From Burkholderiales bacterium (GTDB lineage: Bacteria; Pseudomonadota; Gammaproteobacteria; Burkholderiales; Burkholderiaceae_C), in contig JACRAZ010000029.1 in NCBI GenBank assembly GCA_016213205.1, positions 1-64,000 of the forward strand: a DNA stretch of 64,000 nt, read 5' to 3'. The notes under the pieces were generated by a model that saw only the letters and a program-made list of their open reading frames with translations, made no database searches and was not told where the DNA came from. The position numbers and the translations under genes are program-made. Below, in pieces: positions 1 to 8,666 of this stretch; within the stretch, counting starts at the first letter, position 1, and the number at the start of each line of letters is the position of its first letter.

Positions 1-777
1 CGGCCCGGCCGGACCGGCCGCGCCCTGTGCACCGGTGGCGCCCTTTGCGCCGGCCGCGCCGGCCGTGCCGGCCACGCCCTGCGGGCCGGCGGGCCCGGTG
101 CTGCCCTTGGGCCCCTGCGGCCCCGGGCCGGCCAACGTGATCAGCAACCGCGGCAGGCGCGCGCCGGCGGCGGCCTCCTTGGTCTCGAACACCGCGGCAG
201 CGCCCGGCGAGGCGGCCGCCGGCACCAGCGCGACGCCGTTGTTCGCCTGCGGGTTGGTGACCCATTCACGCACCAGTGATGTCACGTCCACGTGCACGGC
301 GCGCCCGCTGGCCGGCAGTGGCGCCGTGACGCCGCTGCCCAGGCCGCCGAGCACCGGTGCCTGCGCGGCCGAGGCGGTGTCCTCGTGCCAGGCCGAACGC
401 ACCGGCTGCACCTCGAACGTGCCGGCCCCGACGACACGCAGTGGCCGCAGCACCAGGTGCGCCCCCAGCACCGAGGCCGCCGTCACGCCGGGCGGCAGCA
501 CCTCGGCCAGGCCGAAGCGCAGCAGGCCGGTGCGCCCGGGCCCCAACTCCAGCTCCACCGCCGCACCTGCAGGCCGGGTGGCCACGGCCTGGGAGAGCTG
601 GGTGTCGGCCACCAGCGGGGCCTCCAGGGCCCCCGCCGCGCCGACCGCGGCGCCCAGCACGCCCGCCACCAGGCAGCGGCCGAGCCCTCGGGCCCATGCC
701 TGCGGCGTGGCCTGGCCAGGCCAGCGGCGCTGGCCGCCGTGTCGGGTCAGGGAACACGGTGTCGAAGCGGTCTTCAT
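1..777 (-). CDS. Secreted DNRLRE-domain/collagen-like protein (3' end outside window)
   Basis: The gene reads from an ATG at 777 preceded by an AGGAGG ribosome site; 259 codons are visible and the C-terminus lies beyond the left edge. A long basic N-region followed by LVAGVLGAAVGAAGA looks like a signal peptide. Residues about 45-210 resemble a DNRLRE (disaggregatase-related) beta-sandwich, with the typical run VHVDVTSLVREWV. From residue 219 the protein becomes Gly-X-Y triplets (GPQ, GPK, GST, GPA and so on), at least 13 in a row and still continuing at the edge. Collagen-like bacterial proteins are usually surface or extracellular fibres. The role here is unknown; export is inferred from the signal peptide. 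Confidence 0.8.
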   Translation of the reverse strand, partial: MKTASTPCSLTRHGGQRRWPGQATPQAWARGLGRCLVAGVLGAAVGAAGALEAPLVADTQLSQAVATRPAGAAVELELGPGRTGLLRFGLAEVLPPGVTAASVLGAHLVLRPLRVVGAGTFEVQPVRSAWHEDTASAAQAPVLGGLGSGVTAPLPASGRAVHVDVTSLVREWVTNPQANNGVALVPAAASPGAAAVFETKEAAAGARLPRLLITLAGPGPQGPKGSTGPAGPQGVAGTAGAAGAKGATGAQGAAGPAGP

Positions 778-858
778 GGTGATCCTCCTGGCGTGCGACA
801 GGGCGACGCTGCCCCTGGGGCGACATCCTCGGGCGCATCGGCCGCCGCGCGGCGTTTT

Positions 859-899
859 CGCGCAATCCGCGCACTGCGCGGATTGCGCGGATTGCGCGG
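859..899. repeat. Perfect 15-bp inverted repeat plus 9-bp tandem repeat
   Basis: Bases 859-873 and 875-889 are perfect reverse complements around one central base (arm CGCGCAATCCGCGCA). The right arm continues into a tandem 9-bp repeat, GCGCGGATT, up to 899. It sits between the divergent starts of the collagen-like gene and the NTPase gene, so it may be a regulator site or a cruciform. A one-base loop makes an ordinary terminator unlikely. Confidence 0.55.
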
Positions 900-1006
900 C
901 GCGCCGCAGCAGCGGCGGCGACGGCGACGGCGACGGAAGGGCGCATGGCAGAATTTCCGCGGCCCGGTGACCTCATGCCGGGCCGCGCGAGGGAGCGCGC
1001 AAGAAC

Positions 1007-4000
1007 ATGTCGGCGAATCCACGCACGACCCACAACACTTCGTCGCCGGCCCCCTGCGTGCTGTACCGGGACCGCGGTTCGATTGCCGCCGCGCTGGGCT
1101 ACGCCAGGGGCACCGGCCCCCGGCTGGGCACCTTGGCCGGGCGCGCGGCGATCTTCCAGTTTCTGCGCGTGTCGCTGCGTGCCATGGCGCCGCAGGAGGG
1201 GCCGCCCATCCGCCCGCGCATCAATTGCGGCCCGGCCGCGCTGCTGAGCCAGGCCACCATCGGCGAGTGGCTGGGTGCCGGCGGCCGCGATGTCCCGGCC
1301 GCGCTGGAACGCCCCGAGCCGCGCGGCCAGGAGTCCAAGGTCAACGCCTACCGTGCGCAGCTGCTGTGGGTGTACTTTGGCTGCGCACCGGCTGCCGCCC
1401 ACCGCGCCCGGGAGGCGGGCGCCGCCTGGCCGTTTGTCCACCGCGACCCCATGCCGGAGGGCCTGGCCACGGCCTGCCTCAACGCCGCCCTGAGGGCCAC
1501 CCAGCGCACCACGGTGGAGGCCTTCGTCCGCCACTACTTTGCCGACGCGGCCGAGGCCCTGCCAGCGCAGCCGATCGGCGCCATCGCCGCGGTGGCGGCC
1601 CCGACGGCAGCGACGGCAGCGACGGCCGAGGCGCCCCCCGCGGAGCTGCACCATGCCGTCGGCCTGGACTCGCTGAAACCGCGCTCGGAGCTGGGCCGCG
1701 TCCATGTGAGCACCCGGTCGCTGCCGACGCGCCATGCGCAGCTTCAGGTGCTGCAGCGCGCCGCCACGGTGCGGCCGCAGACCGGCGGCGCCACGCCCAG
1801 CCACGGCATGGTGGTGGTCAGCGGCCCGATCGGCATCGGCAAGTCGGAGTTCATCTTCGACTGGCTGCTCGGCCTGCGCGACGCGGACGAGCGGCCGTTC
1901 GACGACGTGCTGCTGATGACCCACTGCGCCCAGCTCGCCGAGGATGTGGTGGCCGAGCAGATCATGAGTTATCTTGATCGCCCGGGCAGCACGCCACTGA
2001 TCGTGCTGGACGGCCTGCGCATCGAGAACGAGGCGCTGCAATGGAAGCAGGCGCCGCGCCTGCCCTCGAACGACCTGATGAATCTGCTGGCCAGCCAGAT
2101 CGGCGTGCGGCCCTTCGTCGCCGTGCTGGGCGTGCAGACCCCGCCCACCGTGGCCGGCGGGCTGCCGCGCCGCTGGCTGCAGCACCCCCGCAACCCGGCG
2201 GTGCTGGTGGCCGAGGAAGTGCGCCTGCAGCCCCTGTCCCAGGCCGAGGCACGCAGCTACGCCCGGGCGCTGCTGGCGCATCGGCAGCCCCGCGACGAGC
2301 AGGTCGAGGCGGTGGTCGCCTGGTCCGGTGGCCTGCCGCTGCTGCTGAGCGCCGCCTCGGTGCTGCTGGCCAGCCGCGGCGAGCTGAACCTGCCGGCCCC
2401 GGCGCCAGGCGGCACCGACGAGCTGGCGTCGCTGCGCGCCACCTTGCTGCAGCTGAACGAGTCGGACGGCCAGCACTACGCCACGATGCGGCTGGTGTCG
2501 CTGTTCCGCCGCCCGCTGCCGCCGAGCTTCATCCAGTCGGTGGTGATGGCCGTGCGGGGCACGGGGCTGAGCATCGGCCGCGTGGACGCGGCCACGCTGC
2601 TGGATCACTTCCACCGCTCGCCGTTCTTCTCGCAGGGGCCCGAGGGCCGCGTGGAGCTGCACGACGGGGCGCACTGGGTCGTCGAGCAGGAACTGGCGCA
2701 GACCCTGCGCACCGATGCCCGGATCGCCCGCGAGGTGCGCACCATCCATTTGGTGGCCAGCCGCCAGGTGTATGCGCAGATGCTCGCGCGCCAGTTGCCC
2801 GCGGCCGGCGACGGCGCCCCGACACTGGCCACGCAGTACGACCTGGAGCTGGCCTGCGACTGCGTGCACCACCTGCTGGGCACCCGTTGCACGGACGACC
2901 AGCGCACCCCGGTGCCCTGGCCGGACGACGCCTGGGTGGACACGCTCCCGGCGCGCGAGCGCAACGTCTTCTCGGGCATGGCCACGCAGCAGCAGATCGA
3001 GCAGTTCTGCTCTCACATGCTGGGCAAACGCAACCTGGTCGGCAGCGCGTTTTCCTCCCGCGGCCTGTTCACCCACAAGCTGGAGCTGCTGGCGCGCTTC
3101 ATCGAGCCCTGGCCGGACGGCCCGGTGCCGCAAGCCCAGGACGCCGCCCTGCAACGCACGGTGCGCTACGAGTACGCGGCCTGCGCCATCGCGGCGGGCC
3201 AGTTGCAGCCGGCCGAGCGGCAACTGCTCCGGGTGCTCGATGCCCTGGATGCGCTGGAGCGCCAGCGCACCGCCATCTACTTCGGCGCCACCGACCGCAA
3301 GCGCCGCAGCCATGCCGACGAGGCGGCCGACTTCTGCTACGAACTGGCCAAGGTGAGCGCCGCCCACGCGTCGGTGCTGATGCGCACCGGGCGCGTGGCC
3401 GAGGTGGCGCCGCGGCTGCGCAGGATCAATGCGCAGGTGGTGGTGCCGGCGCTGGAGTGGGCCCGCGGCCTCGGCCACGGGGAGTCGTTCAATCGCCAGC
3501 TGCGGGTGAAGACCTTGCGCGCGCACTCGCGCCTGCTGGTGCGGCTGGCCGAGGCCGAGCACCTGGCGTCGGCCCCCTGGGTGCGCCAACCGGGCACGGC
3601 AGGGCCCTTCGACGCCGCCCTGGCCCTGTTCGACCATGCCATCCGGCACCAGGTGGAGATCGGCGATCTCGACATCCGCGGCGAGGCCCTTGGCATCGAA
3701 CGCATGCTCGGCGGCGAATCGGCGCGTGCCCATGTGCGCTGCCTGGTGGCGGCCGCGCAGTGCCATGGCCGCCACGGCCCGCAGGGCCAGGCCCTGCTGC
3801 AGCGCGCGCACGCGCAGGTCGACCTGCACCTCGCCGCGCTGGCCACCACGCGTGACGGCGTGGGCTGGAGCAACGATGCGATCGGCTTTCGCCTGCTGAA
3901 GGCTGCGTTGCACACGCTGGACGGGCAGTACGACGAGGCCGGCCGGATGCTGCAGCAGGTGGAGGCCAACCCGAAGTACCGCAACCTGGGCGCCACCTCG

Positions 4001-4321
4001 CTGCCGGTGAAGTTCGAGGTGCGCCTGACACGCGCCAAGCTGGCCATGGCCCGCCACGCCGACGGCCACCTGGACGAGGCGCATCGCGCCGACCTGCAGG
4101 CGCTGCAGGGGCATGCGGCCGATGCGCAGCATCGCCTGATCCAGATGGATGCGCTGCTGCTGCTGGCCATCGCCGGGCACGGCTCGCAGCGCACGGCCCC
4201 GTTGACCCGGGCCCGCGCGGTGTGCGAGCGATGCCCGAGCTACCGCGCCCGTGACGACGTCTTCCAGTGGCTCGAAGCCGGCGACGGCACCGACTGGACG
4301 CTGCTCACGATCGCCGGCTGA
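1007..4321 (+). CDS. Large STAND-type P-loop NTPase with helical-repeat C-terminus
   Basis: A 1104-residue protein. A Walker A motif GPIGIGKS lies at residues 273-280 and a Walker B-like stretch PLIVLD ends at D335. Further on, GGLPLLLSAAS resembles the GxP motif of STAND/NB-ARC ATPases. The C-terminal half (after about residue 620) is Ala/Leu-rich and helical, suggestive of TPR-like repeats. The first 270 residues match no domain I recognise; they could be an effector or sensor module. STAND proteins act as signal-activated switches in regulation, cell death or phage defence. It is a single-gene unit with no toxin or effector gene alongside. Signal-transduction ATPase is well supported; the specific function is unknown. 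Confidence 0.8.
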   Translation: MSANPRTTHNTSSPAPCVLYRDRGSIAAALGYARGTGPRLGTLAGRAAIFQFLRVSLRAMAPQEGPPIRPRINCGPAALLSQATIGEWLGAGGRDVPAALERPEPRGQESKVNAYRAQLLWVYFGCAPAAAHRAREAGAAWPFVHRDPMPEGLATACLNAALRATQRTTVEAFVRHYFADAAEALPAQPIGAIAAVAAPTAATAATAEAPPAELHHAVGLDSLKPRSELGRVHVSTRSLPTRHAQLQVLQRAATVRPQTGGATPSHGMVVVSGPIGIGKSEFIFDWLLGLRDADERPFDDVLLMTHCAQLAEDVVAEQIMSYLDRPGSTPLIVLDGLRIENEALQWKQAPRLPSNDLMNLLASQIGVRPFVAVLGVQTPPTVAGGLPRRWLQHPRNPAVLVAEEVRLQPLSQAEARSYARALLAHRQPRDEQVEAVVAWSGGLPLLLSAASVLLASRGELNLPAPAPGGTDELASLRATLLQLNESDGQHYATMRLVSLFRRPLPPSFIQSVVMAVRGTGLSIGRVDAATLLDHFHRSPFFSQGPEGRVELHDGAHWVVEQELAQTLRTDARIAREVRTIHLVASRQVYAQMLARQLPAAGDGAPTLATQYDLELACDCVHHLLGTRCTDDQRTPVPWPDDAWVDTLPARERNVFSGMATQQQIEQFCSHMLGKRNLVGSAFSSRGLFTHKLELLARFIEPWPDGPVPQAQDAALQRTVRYEYAACAIAAGQLQPAERQLLRVLDALDALERQRTAIYFGATDRKRRSHADEAADFCYELAKVSAAHASVLMRTGRVAEVAPRLRRINAQVVVPALEWARGLGHGESFNRQLRVKTLRAHSRLLVRLAEAEHLASAPWVRQPGTAGPFDAALALFDHAIRHQVEIGDLDIRGEALGIERMLGGESARAHVRCLVAAAQCHGRHGPQGQALLQRAHAQVDLHLAALATTRDGVGWSNDAIGFRLLKAALHTLDGQYDEAGRMLQQVEANPKYRNLGATSLPVKFEVRLTRAKLAMARHADGHLDEAHRADLQALQGHAADAQHRLIQMDALLLLAIAGHGSQRTAPLTRARAVCERCPSYRARDDVFQWLEAGDGTDWTLLTIAG

Positions 4322-4381
4322 AGGCCGGCGCGGCGGCGCCGATGGTGTAATTCCGGCCAGCATCCCGAGGACACAGCAGGC

Positions 4382-5188
4382 ATGACGGTATTCGACGAGG
4401 CCATCGCACTGGCCGCCCAGGCAGACGGCTCCTGGCAGGGCCACACCCACCCGGGCTACGCCAACATGGTGGGGCCGTTTGGCGGCATCACCGCCGCGCA
4501 GGCGATCAACGCGGTGCTGCAGCACCCGCAGCGCCAGGGCGAGCCGGTGGCGCTGACGGTGAACTACTGCGCCGCGCTGGACGACGGCCCCTTCAGCGTG
4601 GTGGCCACGCCGGTGCGCACCAACCGCAGCACCCAGCACTGGACGATCATGTTCCAGCAGCAGGGCCGGATCGTGCTCACCGGCACCGCCTTCACCGCCA
4701 CGCGGCGCGAGACCTGGGCCGACGACGAGCACCGCATGCCCGCCGTGCCGCCCGCGGCCGAGCTGGCGCGTGCCGACACCACCAAGGCCCGCGTGGCCTG
4801 GCTCAAGCGCTACGACTTCCGCTTCATCGAGGGCAGCGTGCCGGTGCAGTGGGACGATGCCCACCACCACGACAGCCGCACGCTGCTGTGGGCACGCGAC
4901 GACGAGCCCCGCGCACTGGACCACGCCTCGCTCACCGCGATGGCCGACGTGTTCTTCCCGCGCATCTGGCGCCGCCGTGCGCGGCTGGTGCCCATCGGCA
5001 CCGTGTCGATGACGGTGTACTTCCATGCCGATGGCGTGCGCCTGCAGCGCAGCGGCACCGAGCACCTGCTCGGCCAGGCCCAGGCGCAGGGTTTCCTGGG
5101 CGGCTACTTCGACCAGACCGCGCAGTTGTGGAATGCGGCCGGCGACCTGCTGGCCACCACGCACCAGGTGGTCTATTACAAGGAATGA
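4382..5188 (+). CDS. Acyl-CoA thioesterase family protein (double hotdog)
   Basis: A 268-residue protein of the TesB-like/4HBT_3 thioesterase family. The N-terminal half carries the family opening (GYANMVGPFGG, then TVNYCAAL) and the C-terminal half a second hotdog unit ending GDLLATTHQVVYYKE. Members hydrolyse acyl-CoA to free acid and CoA in the cytoplasm; chain-length preference cannot be read from sequence. A GAGGA lies 10-12 bases before the ATG. Its last 13 bases overlap the end of the convergent AraC gene. A wax-ester synthase-type acyltransferase follows at 6406, so a lipid or acyl-CoA context is plausible. Confidence 0.85.
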   Translation: MTVFDEAIALAAQADGSWQGHTHPGYANMVGPFGGITAAQAINAVLQHPQRQGEPVALTVNYCAALDDGPFSVVATPVRTNRSTQHWTIMFQQQGRIVLTGTAFTATRRETWADDEHRMPAVPPAAELARADTTKARVAWLKRYDFRFIEGSVPVQWDDAHHHDSRTLLWARDDEPRALDHASLTAMADVFFPRIWRRRARLVPIGTVSMTVYFHADGVRLQRSGTEHLLGQAQAQGFLGGYFDQTAQLWNAAGDLLATTHQVVYYKE

Positions 5189-6195
5189 GCGTGCGGCGCG
5201 CCGCGCGCGCCCGCCAGCGTTCGTGAGGGCTGCTCGCCGAACTGGTGCCGGTAGTCCTGCGCAAAACGGCCCAGGTGCAGGAAGCCCCAGCGCATGGCCA
5301 CCCGGGTGACCGTGGTGCCGGGTGCCGCGCGCAGCAGCTCGCGCCGCGCGGCGGCCAGGCGCCGCATCGTCAGGTAGCGGCGCGGGCCCACGCCGAACAC
5401 CTCGCGGAACGCGCGCTCCAGCGTCGACAGGCTGGTGCCCGCGGCCAGGCACAGCGCGTCGATGCGCACCGTGGGGTCGGCCAGCGTGGCGAGGTGATCC
5501 TCCACCCGCCGCACCAGGCGCCAGCGTTCACCGGGGTCGAGCACACGGCCGGCGCGCGCGCCCGTGCCGCCGCGCTGCAGCAGTTCACCCAGCAGCGTGG
5601 ACAGCAGTTCGTCGTGCGCCTGCCCCAGCCCCCGCGAATGGCCCGCCGCGTCGCCCGGCAGGGCCGTGGCGCCCGGGGCCAGCGCGCTGGCCAGGTGCAC
5701 CAGCGTGTGCTGCAGGCCGGCATGCACGCGCCCCGGCCAGCGCCGCGGCGCGCCGCCCGGTGGCGGTGCCAGCGGCAGGCCGGTGGCCTCGAGCCGGTGG
5801 CGCGGCACCTGCATCGAGAGCCACTGCGCCTGCGGCGGCAGGCTCACCGCGAACTCGGCCCGCTCGGCGAACACCACGATGTCGCCGGTGTGCACGCGCT
5901 GGCCGCGGCCGCGCCATTCGCCCTGGCCCTGCAGCGCCAGGCCGATCGTGACCATGTCGGCGCACAACTGGCCCCGTGCCTGCACGGCCAGCGCATAACG
6001 CCCCCAGTCGAGCCGGCAGCCGGCACTGAACGAGTGGGCGATGCGGCCCCGGAACACGCCGGGCTGCAGTTGCACGTGCTCGAGCACGCCGTCCTGCAGG
6101 GCCATCACCATGGCGTCGGGGTCGAAGGCGCGCAGGTGGATCTGCCGCACCGCGGCAGCCGGCGGTGGCGGGGACATCACGGAAGTCTTGGGCAT
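5176..6195 (-). CDS. AraC-family transcriptional regulator
   Basis: A 339-residue protein with an N-terminal effector-binding region and a C-terminal AraC double helix-turn-helix (about residues 240-325). Typical landmarks are SLSTLERAFREVFGVGPRRYL and the second helix set FLHLGRFAQDYRHQFGEQPS. The N-terminal part resembles the RclR/FeaR-like class with a cupin-like core. The start at 6195 was chosen for fit; another Met lies 18 bases downstream (6177) and the frame also runs upstream without good ribosome sites. It is divergent from the WS/DGAT gene at 6406, so control of that gene or itself is possible. The inducer is unknown. Confidence 0.85.
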   Translation of the reverse strand: MPKTSVMSPPPPAAAVRQIHLRAFDPDAMVMALQDGVLEHVQLQPGVFRGRIAHSFSAGCRLDWGRYALAVQARGQLCADMVTIGLALQGQGEWRGRGQRVHTGDIVVFAERAEFAVSLPPQAQWLSMQVPRHRLEATGLPLAPPPGGAPRRWPGRVHAGLQHTLVHLASALAPGATALPGDAAGHSRGLGQAHDELLSTLLGELLQRGGTGARAGRVLDPGERWRLVRRVEDHLATLADPTVRIDALCLAAGTSLSTLERAFREVFGVGPRRYLTMRRLAAARRELLRAAPGTTVTRVAMRWGFLHLGRFAQDYRHQFGEQPSRTLAGARGAPHAHSL

Positions 6196-6405
6196 ACAGC
6201 AAGCCGGGCCGCGAAGACAACAGGACAACGCGCCGCACCGGCCGCCGCATTGCACGCGGCCCGGGGCGTGCGCGCAAGCTCGGAATCCCGCGGTCGGGCT
6301 GCCACGCAAGTGACGCGTGCGCCGGAAACTGGATAGCCGGCCCCCGCGCCGGGCCCTAGTCTCGGCCGCTACGAAGGTGGTGCAGCCGGACTTTCGCGGC
6401 CCGCC

Positions 6406-7761
6406 GTGAAAGGACGCCTGCCGTTGGAATCACTCTGGACACGCCTGTCCGCGGTGGACACCGCCTGGCTGCGCATGGACAACCCGCGCAACCTGATGAC
6501 CATCGTGGGCGTGTGGACCCTGGCCACCGCACCGGACCTGCGGGCGCTGCGGCTGCGCCTGAACCAGCGCCTGCTGTGCCACCCGCGCTTCCGGCAGAAG
6601 GTGGTGCTCGACCCGCTGGGCGCGAGCTGGGTCGACGACGACGATTTCGACCTCGACCACCACCTGGTGCGCGAGCGCCTGCCGCAGGGCCGCGCGCTGT
6701 CGGACGAGGCGGCGCTGCAGGCGCGCATCGGCGCGCTGGCCACCACCCGCTTCGACCCGCGGCGCCCGCTGTGGCAGTTCCACCTGCTGCCCTACCAGGG
6801 CGGCAGCGCGCTGATCTTCCGGCTGCACCACTGCATGGTGGACGGCATTGCGCTGGTGGCGCTGCTGAACTCGCTGGCCGATGACGCCCCGGTGCTCGGC
6901 CCCACCACGCCCCTGCCCACGGCCGACGACAGCCACGGCCCGCTGGCGCAGTGGCTGCAGCCGCTGCGCAGCGCGGTGGCACACGCGGTGGAGGAGCCGC
7001 GCGCGGTGCTGCGCCAGGGCCTGCAGGCGGTGCGCGACGGCGTCTCGCTCGCCACCCAGCCCGATGATTCACCCACCCGGCTGAAGGGCCCGCTCGAGGG
7101 CGTGAAGCTCGCCACCTGGCACCCGCCGCTGCCGCTGCCCGCGCTGAAGGCCGCCGCGCATGCGCTGGGCGGCACGGTGAACGACCTGCTGCTGGCCTGC
7201 GTGGCCGGCGCGCTGGGCGCCTGGCTGCGCGAACAGGGGGACGACCCCACGGGCCAGTCCATCCGCGTGATGGTGCCGGTGAACCTGCGCCCGCCCGAAG
7301 ACGCCTGGCAGCTGGGCAACTGCTTCGGCCTGGCGCCGGTGCTGCTGCCCATCGGCCTGCCCGGCATCGCCGAACGCGTGGCCGAGGTGCACGGCCGCAT
7401 GCAGGCCCTGAAGGACGGTTTCAAGCCCCAGCTCGCCTACGAGCTGCTGCAGCTCACCGGCCTGGGCCCGCGGCGCGGGCAGGACCTGGTGCTGCGCATC
7501 GCGCTGGACAAGACCACCGCGGTGATGACCAACGTGGCCGGGCCCGCGCAGCCGCTGGCGCTGTGCGGCAGCACGGTGCAGCGTTACCTGTTCTGGGTGC
7601 CCACCTCGCGTGACGTGGGGGTGGGCGCCAGCATCGTCTCGTATGCCGGCGAGGTGGCCTTCGGCCTCATCACCGACCGCGCGTGCTGCGCCGAACCGCA
7701 GCGCGTGATGGCACTGTTCACGCAGGAGGTCGCCGCCGCGCGGCACCACGCCGGGGCTTGA
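6406..7761 (+). CDS. Wax ester synthase/diacylglycerol acyltransferase (WS/DGAT)
   Basis: A 451-residue protein of the bacterial WS/DGAT family, which esterifies fatty alcohols or diacylglycerol with acyl-CoA to make neutral lipid. The catalytic motif HHxxxDG is present as HHCMVDG at residues 141-147. The family N-terminus (AVDTAWLRMDNPRNLM) and the C-terminal DUF1298-like region (NVAGPAQPL, then PTSRDVGVGASIVSYAGEVAFGL, read in two parts) are clear. The frame opens with GTG at 6406. A TTG at 6424, preceded by AAAGGA with 9-base spacing, is a good alternative start. The length fits the family (about 450-480). Confidence 0.9.
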   Translation: MKGRLPLESLWTRLSAVDTAWLRMDNPRNLMTIVGVWTLATAPDLRALRLRLNQRLLCHPRFRQKVVLDPLGASWVDDDDFDLDHHLVRERLPQGRALSDEAALQARIGALATTRFDPRRPLWQFHLLPYQGGSALIFRLHHCMVDGIALVALLNSLADDAPVLGPTTPLPTADDSHGPLAQWLQPLRSAVAHAVEEPRAVLRQGLQAVRDGVSLATQPDDSPTRLKGPLEGVKLATWHPPLPLPALKAAAHALGGTVNDLLLACVAGALGAWLREQGDDPTGQSIRVMVPVNLRPPEDAWQLGNCFGLAPVLLPIGLPGIAERVAEVHGRMQALKDGFKPQLAYELLQLTGLGPRRGQDLVLRIALDKTTAVMTNVAGPAQPLALCGSTVQRYLFWVPTSRDVGVGASIVSYAGEVAFGLITDRACCAEPQRVMALFTQEVAAARHHAGA

Positions 7762-7844
7762 CGCAGCACCAGGGGTCGCCCGGCCGGGCGGTCCCCATAA
7801 TCGTGCGCCGCACCGCCGCCCCGGCGCTGCGGCCGGCCCGAACC

Positions 7845-8543
7845 ATGCGCATCCGACGCTGCGACCTGAACCACACCGCCGAGCTCACGGGCGCGGTGGT
7901 GGTGATCGACGTGCTGCGCTCCTTCACCACCGCCGCGATGGCGCTGGACCTGGGCGCACGCGAGGTGGTGGCGGTGGAATCGGTGGAGGCCGCGCTCGCG
8001 CTGCGGGCGCTGGACCCCACGGCGCTGGCCATCGGCGCGGTGGGCGGCGGCGCGCCGGCGCCGGGCTTCGACCTCGGCAACACGCCCTCGCGGCTGGCCA
8101 CGCTGGACCTGGTCGGCCGGCGCGTGATCCAGTGCACCGCCGGCGGCACACGCGGCCTGTCGGACAGCCCGCGCGCGCGCCCGCTGATGGCCGCCAGCCT
8201 GGTGTGCGCGGCCGCCACCGCGGCCTGGCTGCGCCAGCAGGGCGTGCAGCAGGTGACCCTGGTGAACACCGGCCGCTGGACCGACCGCGACGGCGACGAG
8301 GACGACGCCTGCGCCGACCTGATCGAAGCCCTGCTGCGCGGCGAAGACCCGCCCCGCGCCCCGTTTGCCGAGCGGGTGCGCCAATCCGATTTCGGCCGCC
8401 GCTTCAGTGCCGGCACCCACCCGCACCTGCCCCCGGCCGACCTGGCCTGCTGCGCGGCGGTGGACACGCTGGACTTCGCGCTGCCGGTGCAGCGCACGGC
8501 CATCGGGCTGGTGATGCGGCGCGCCATGGCGCCACCGCGCTGA
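7845..8543 (+). CDS. comB: 2-phosphosulfolactate phosphatase-like protein (ComB family)
   Basis: A 232-residue protein. It matches the ComB fold: an early VVVIDVLRSFTTAA segment, then GFDLGNTPS, QCTAGGTRGL and LVNTGRW. ComB dephosphorylates 2-phospho-3-sulfolactate in coenzyme M synthesis in archaea. In proteobacteria the family is widespread with an unproven role, so the enzymatic name is by family only. The ATG at 7845 was chosen because family members start just before the first beta strand; the frame is open about 160 bases upstream without homology. No strong ribosome site is visible. Confidence 0.8.
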   Translation: MRIRRCDLNHTAELTGAVVVIDVLRSFTTAAMALDLGAREVVAVESVEAALALRALDPTALAIGAVGGGAPAPGFDLGNTPSRLATLDLVGRRVIQCTAGGTRGLSDSPRARPLMAASLVCAAATAAWLRQQGVQQVTLVNTGRWTDRDGDEDDACADLIEALLRGEDPPRAPFAERVRQSDFGRRFSAGTHPHLPPADLACCAAVDTLDFALPVQRTAIGLVMRRAMAPPR

Positions 8544-8666
8544 TCCCGGGGCGCCAGGCGCGCCCGGGCTGGCGCCCGGGACTTTGGCCGGCGCGGCGTC
8601 CGGATTGGTGACAATCGGTGCTTCCGCAGCCGCCTGGGCGGCGCGCACGAGACACGAGAGAACACG

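Noticed and set aside
859..889. Considered as a rho-independent terminator
   Set aside because: One-base loop and no T-run on either strand; lies between divergent starts, not after a gene.
266..5452. A 1728-codon open frame on the minus strand (and similar giant antisense frames, e.g. 29388-33584, 38661-41528, 51669-54308)
   Set aside because: They lie opposite well-supported genes, have Arg/Ala/Gly/His-rich composition typical of shadow frames in 70% GC DNA, and match no family. Only short parts coincide with real genes.
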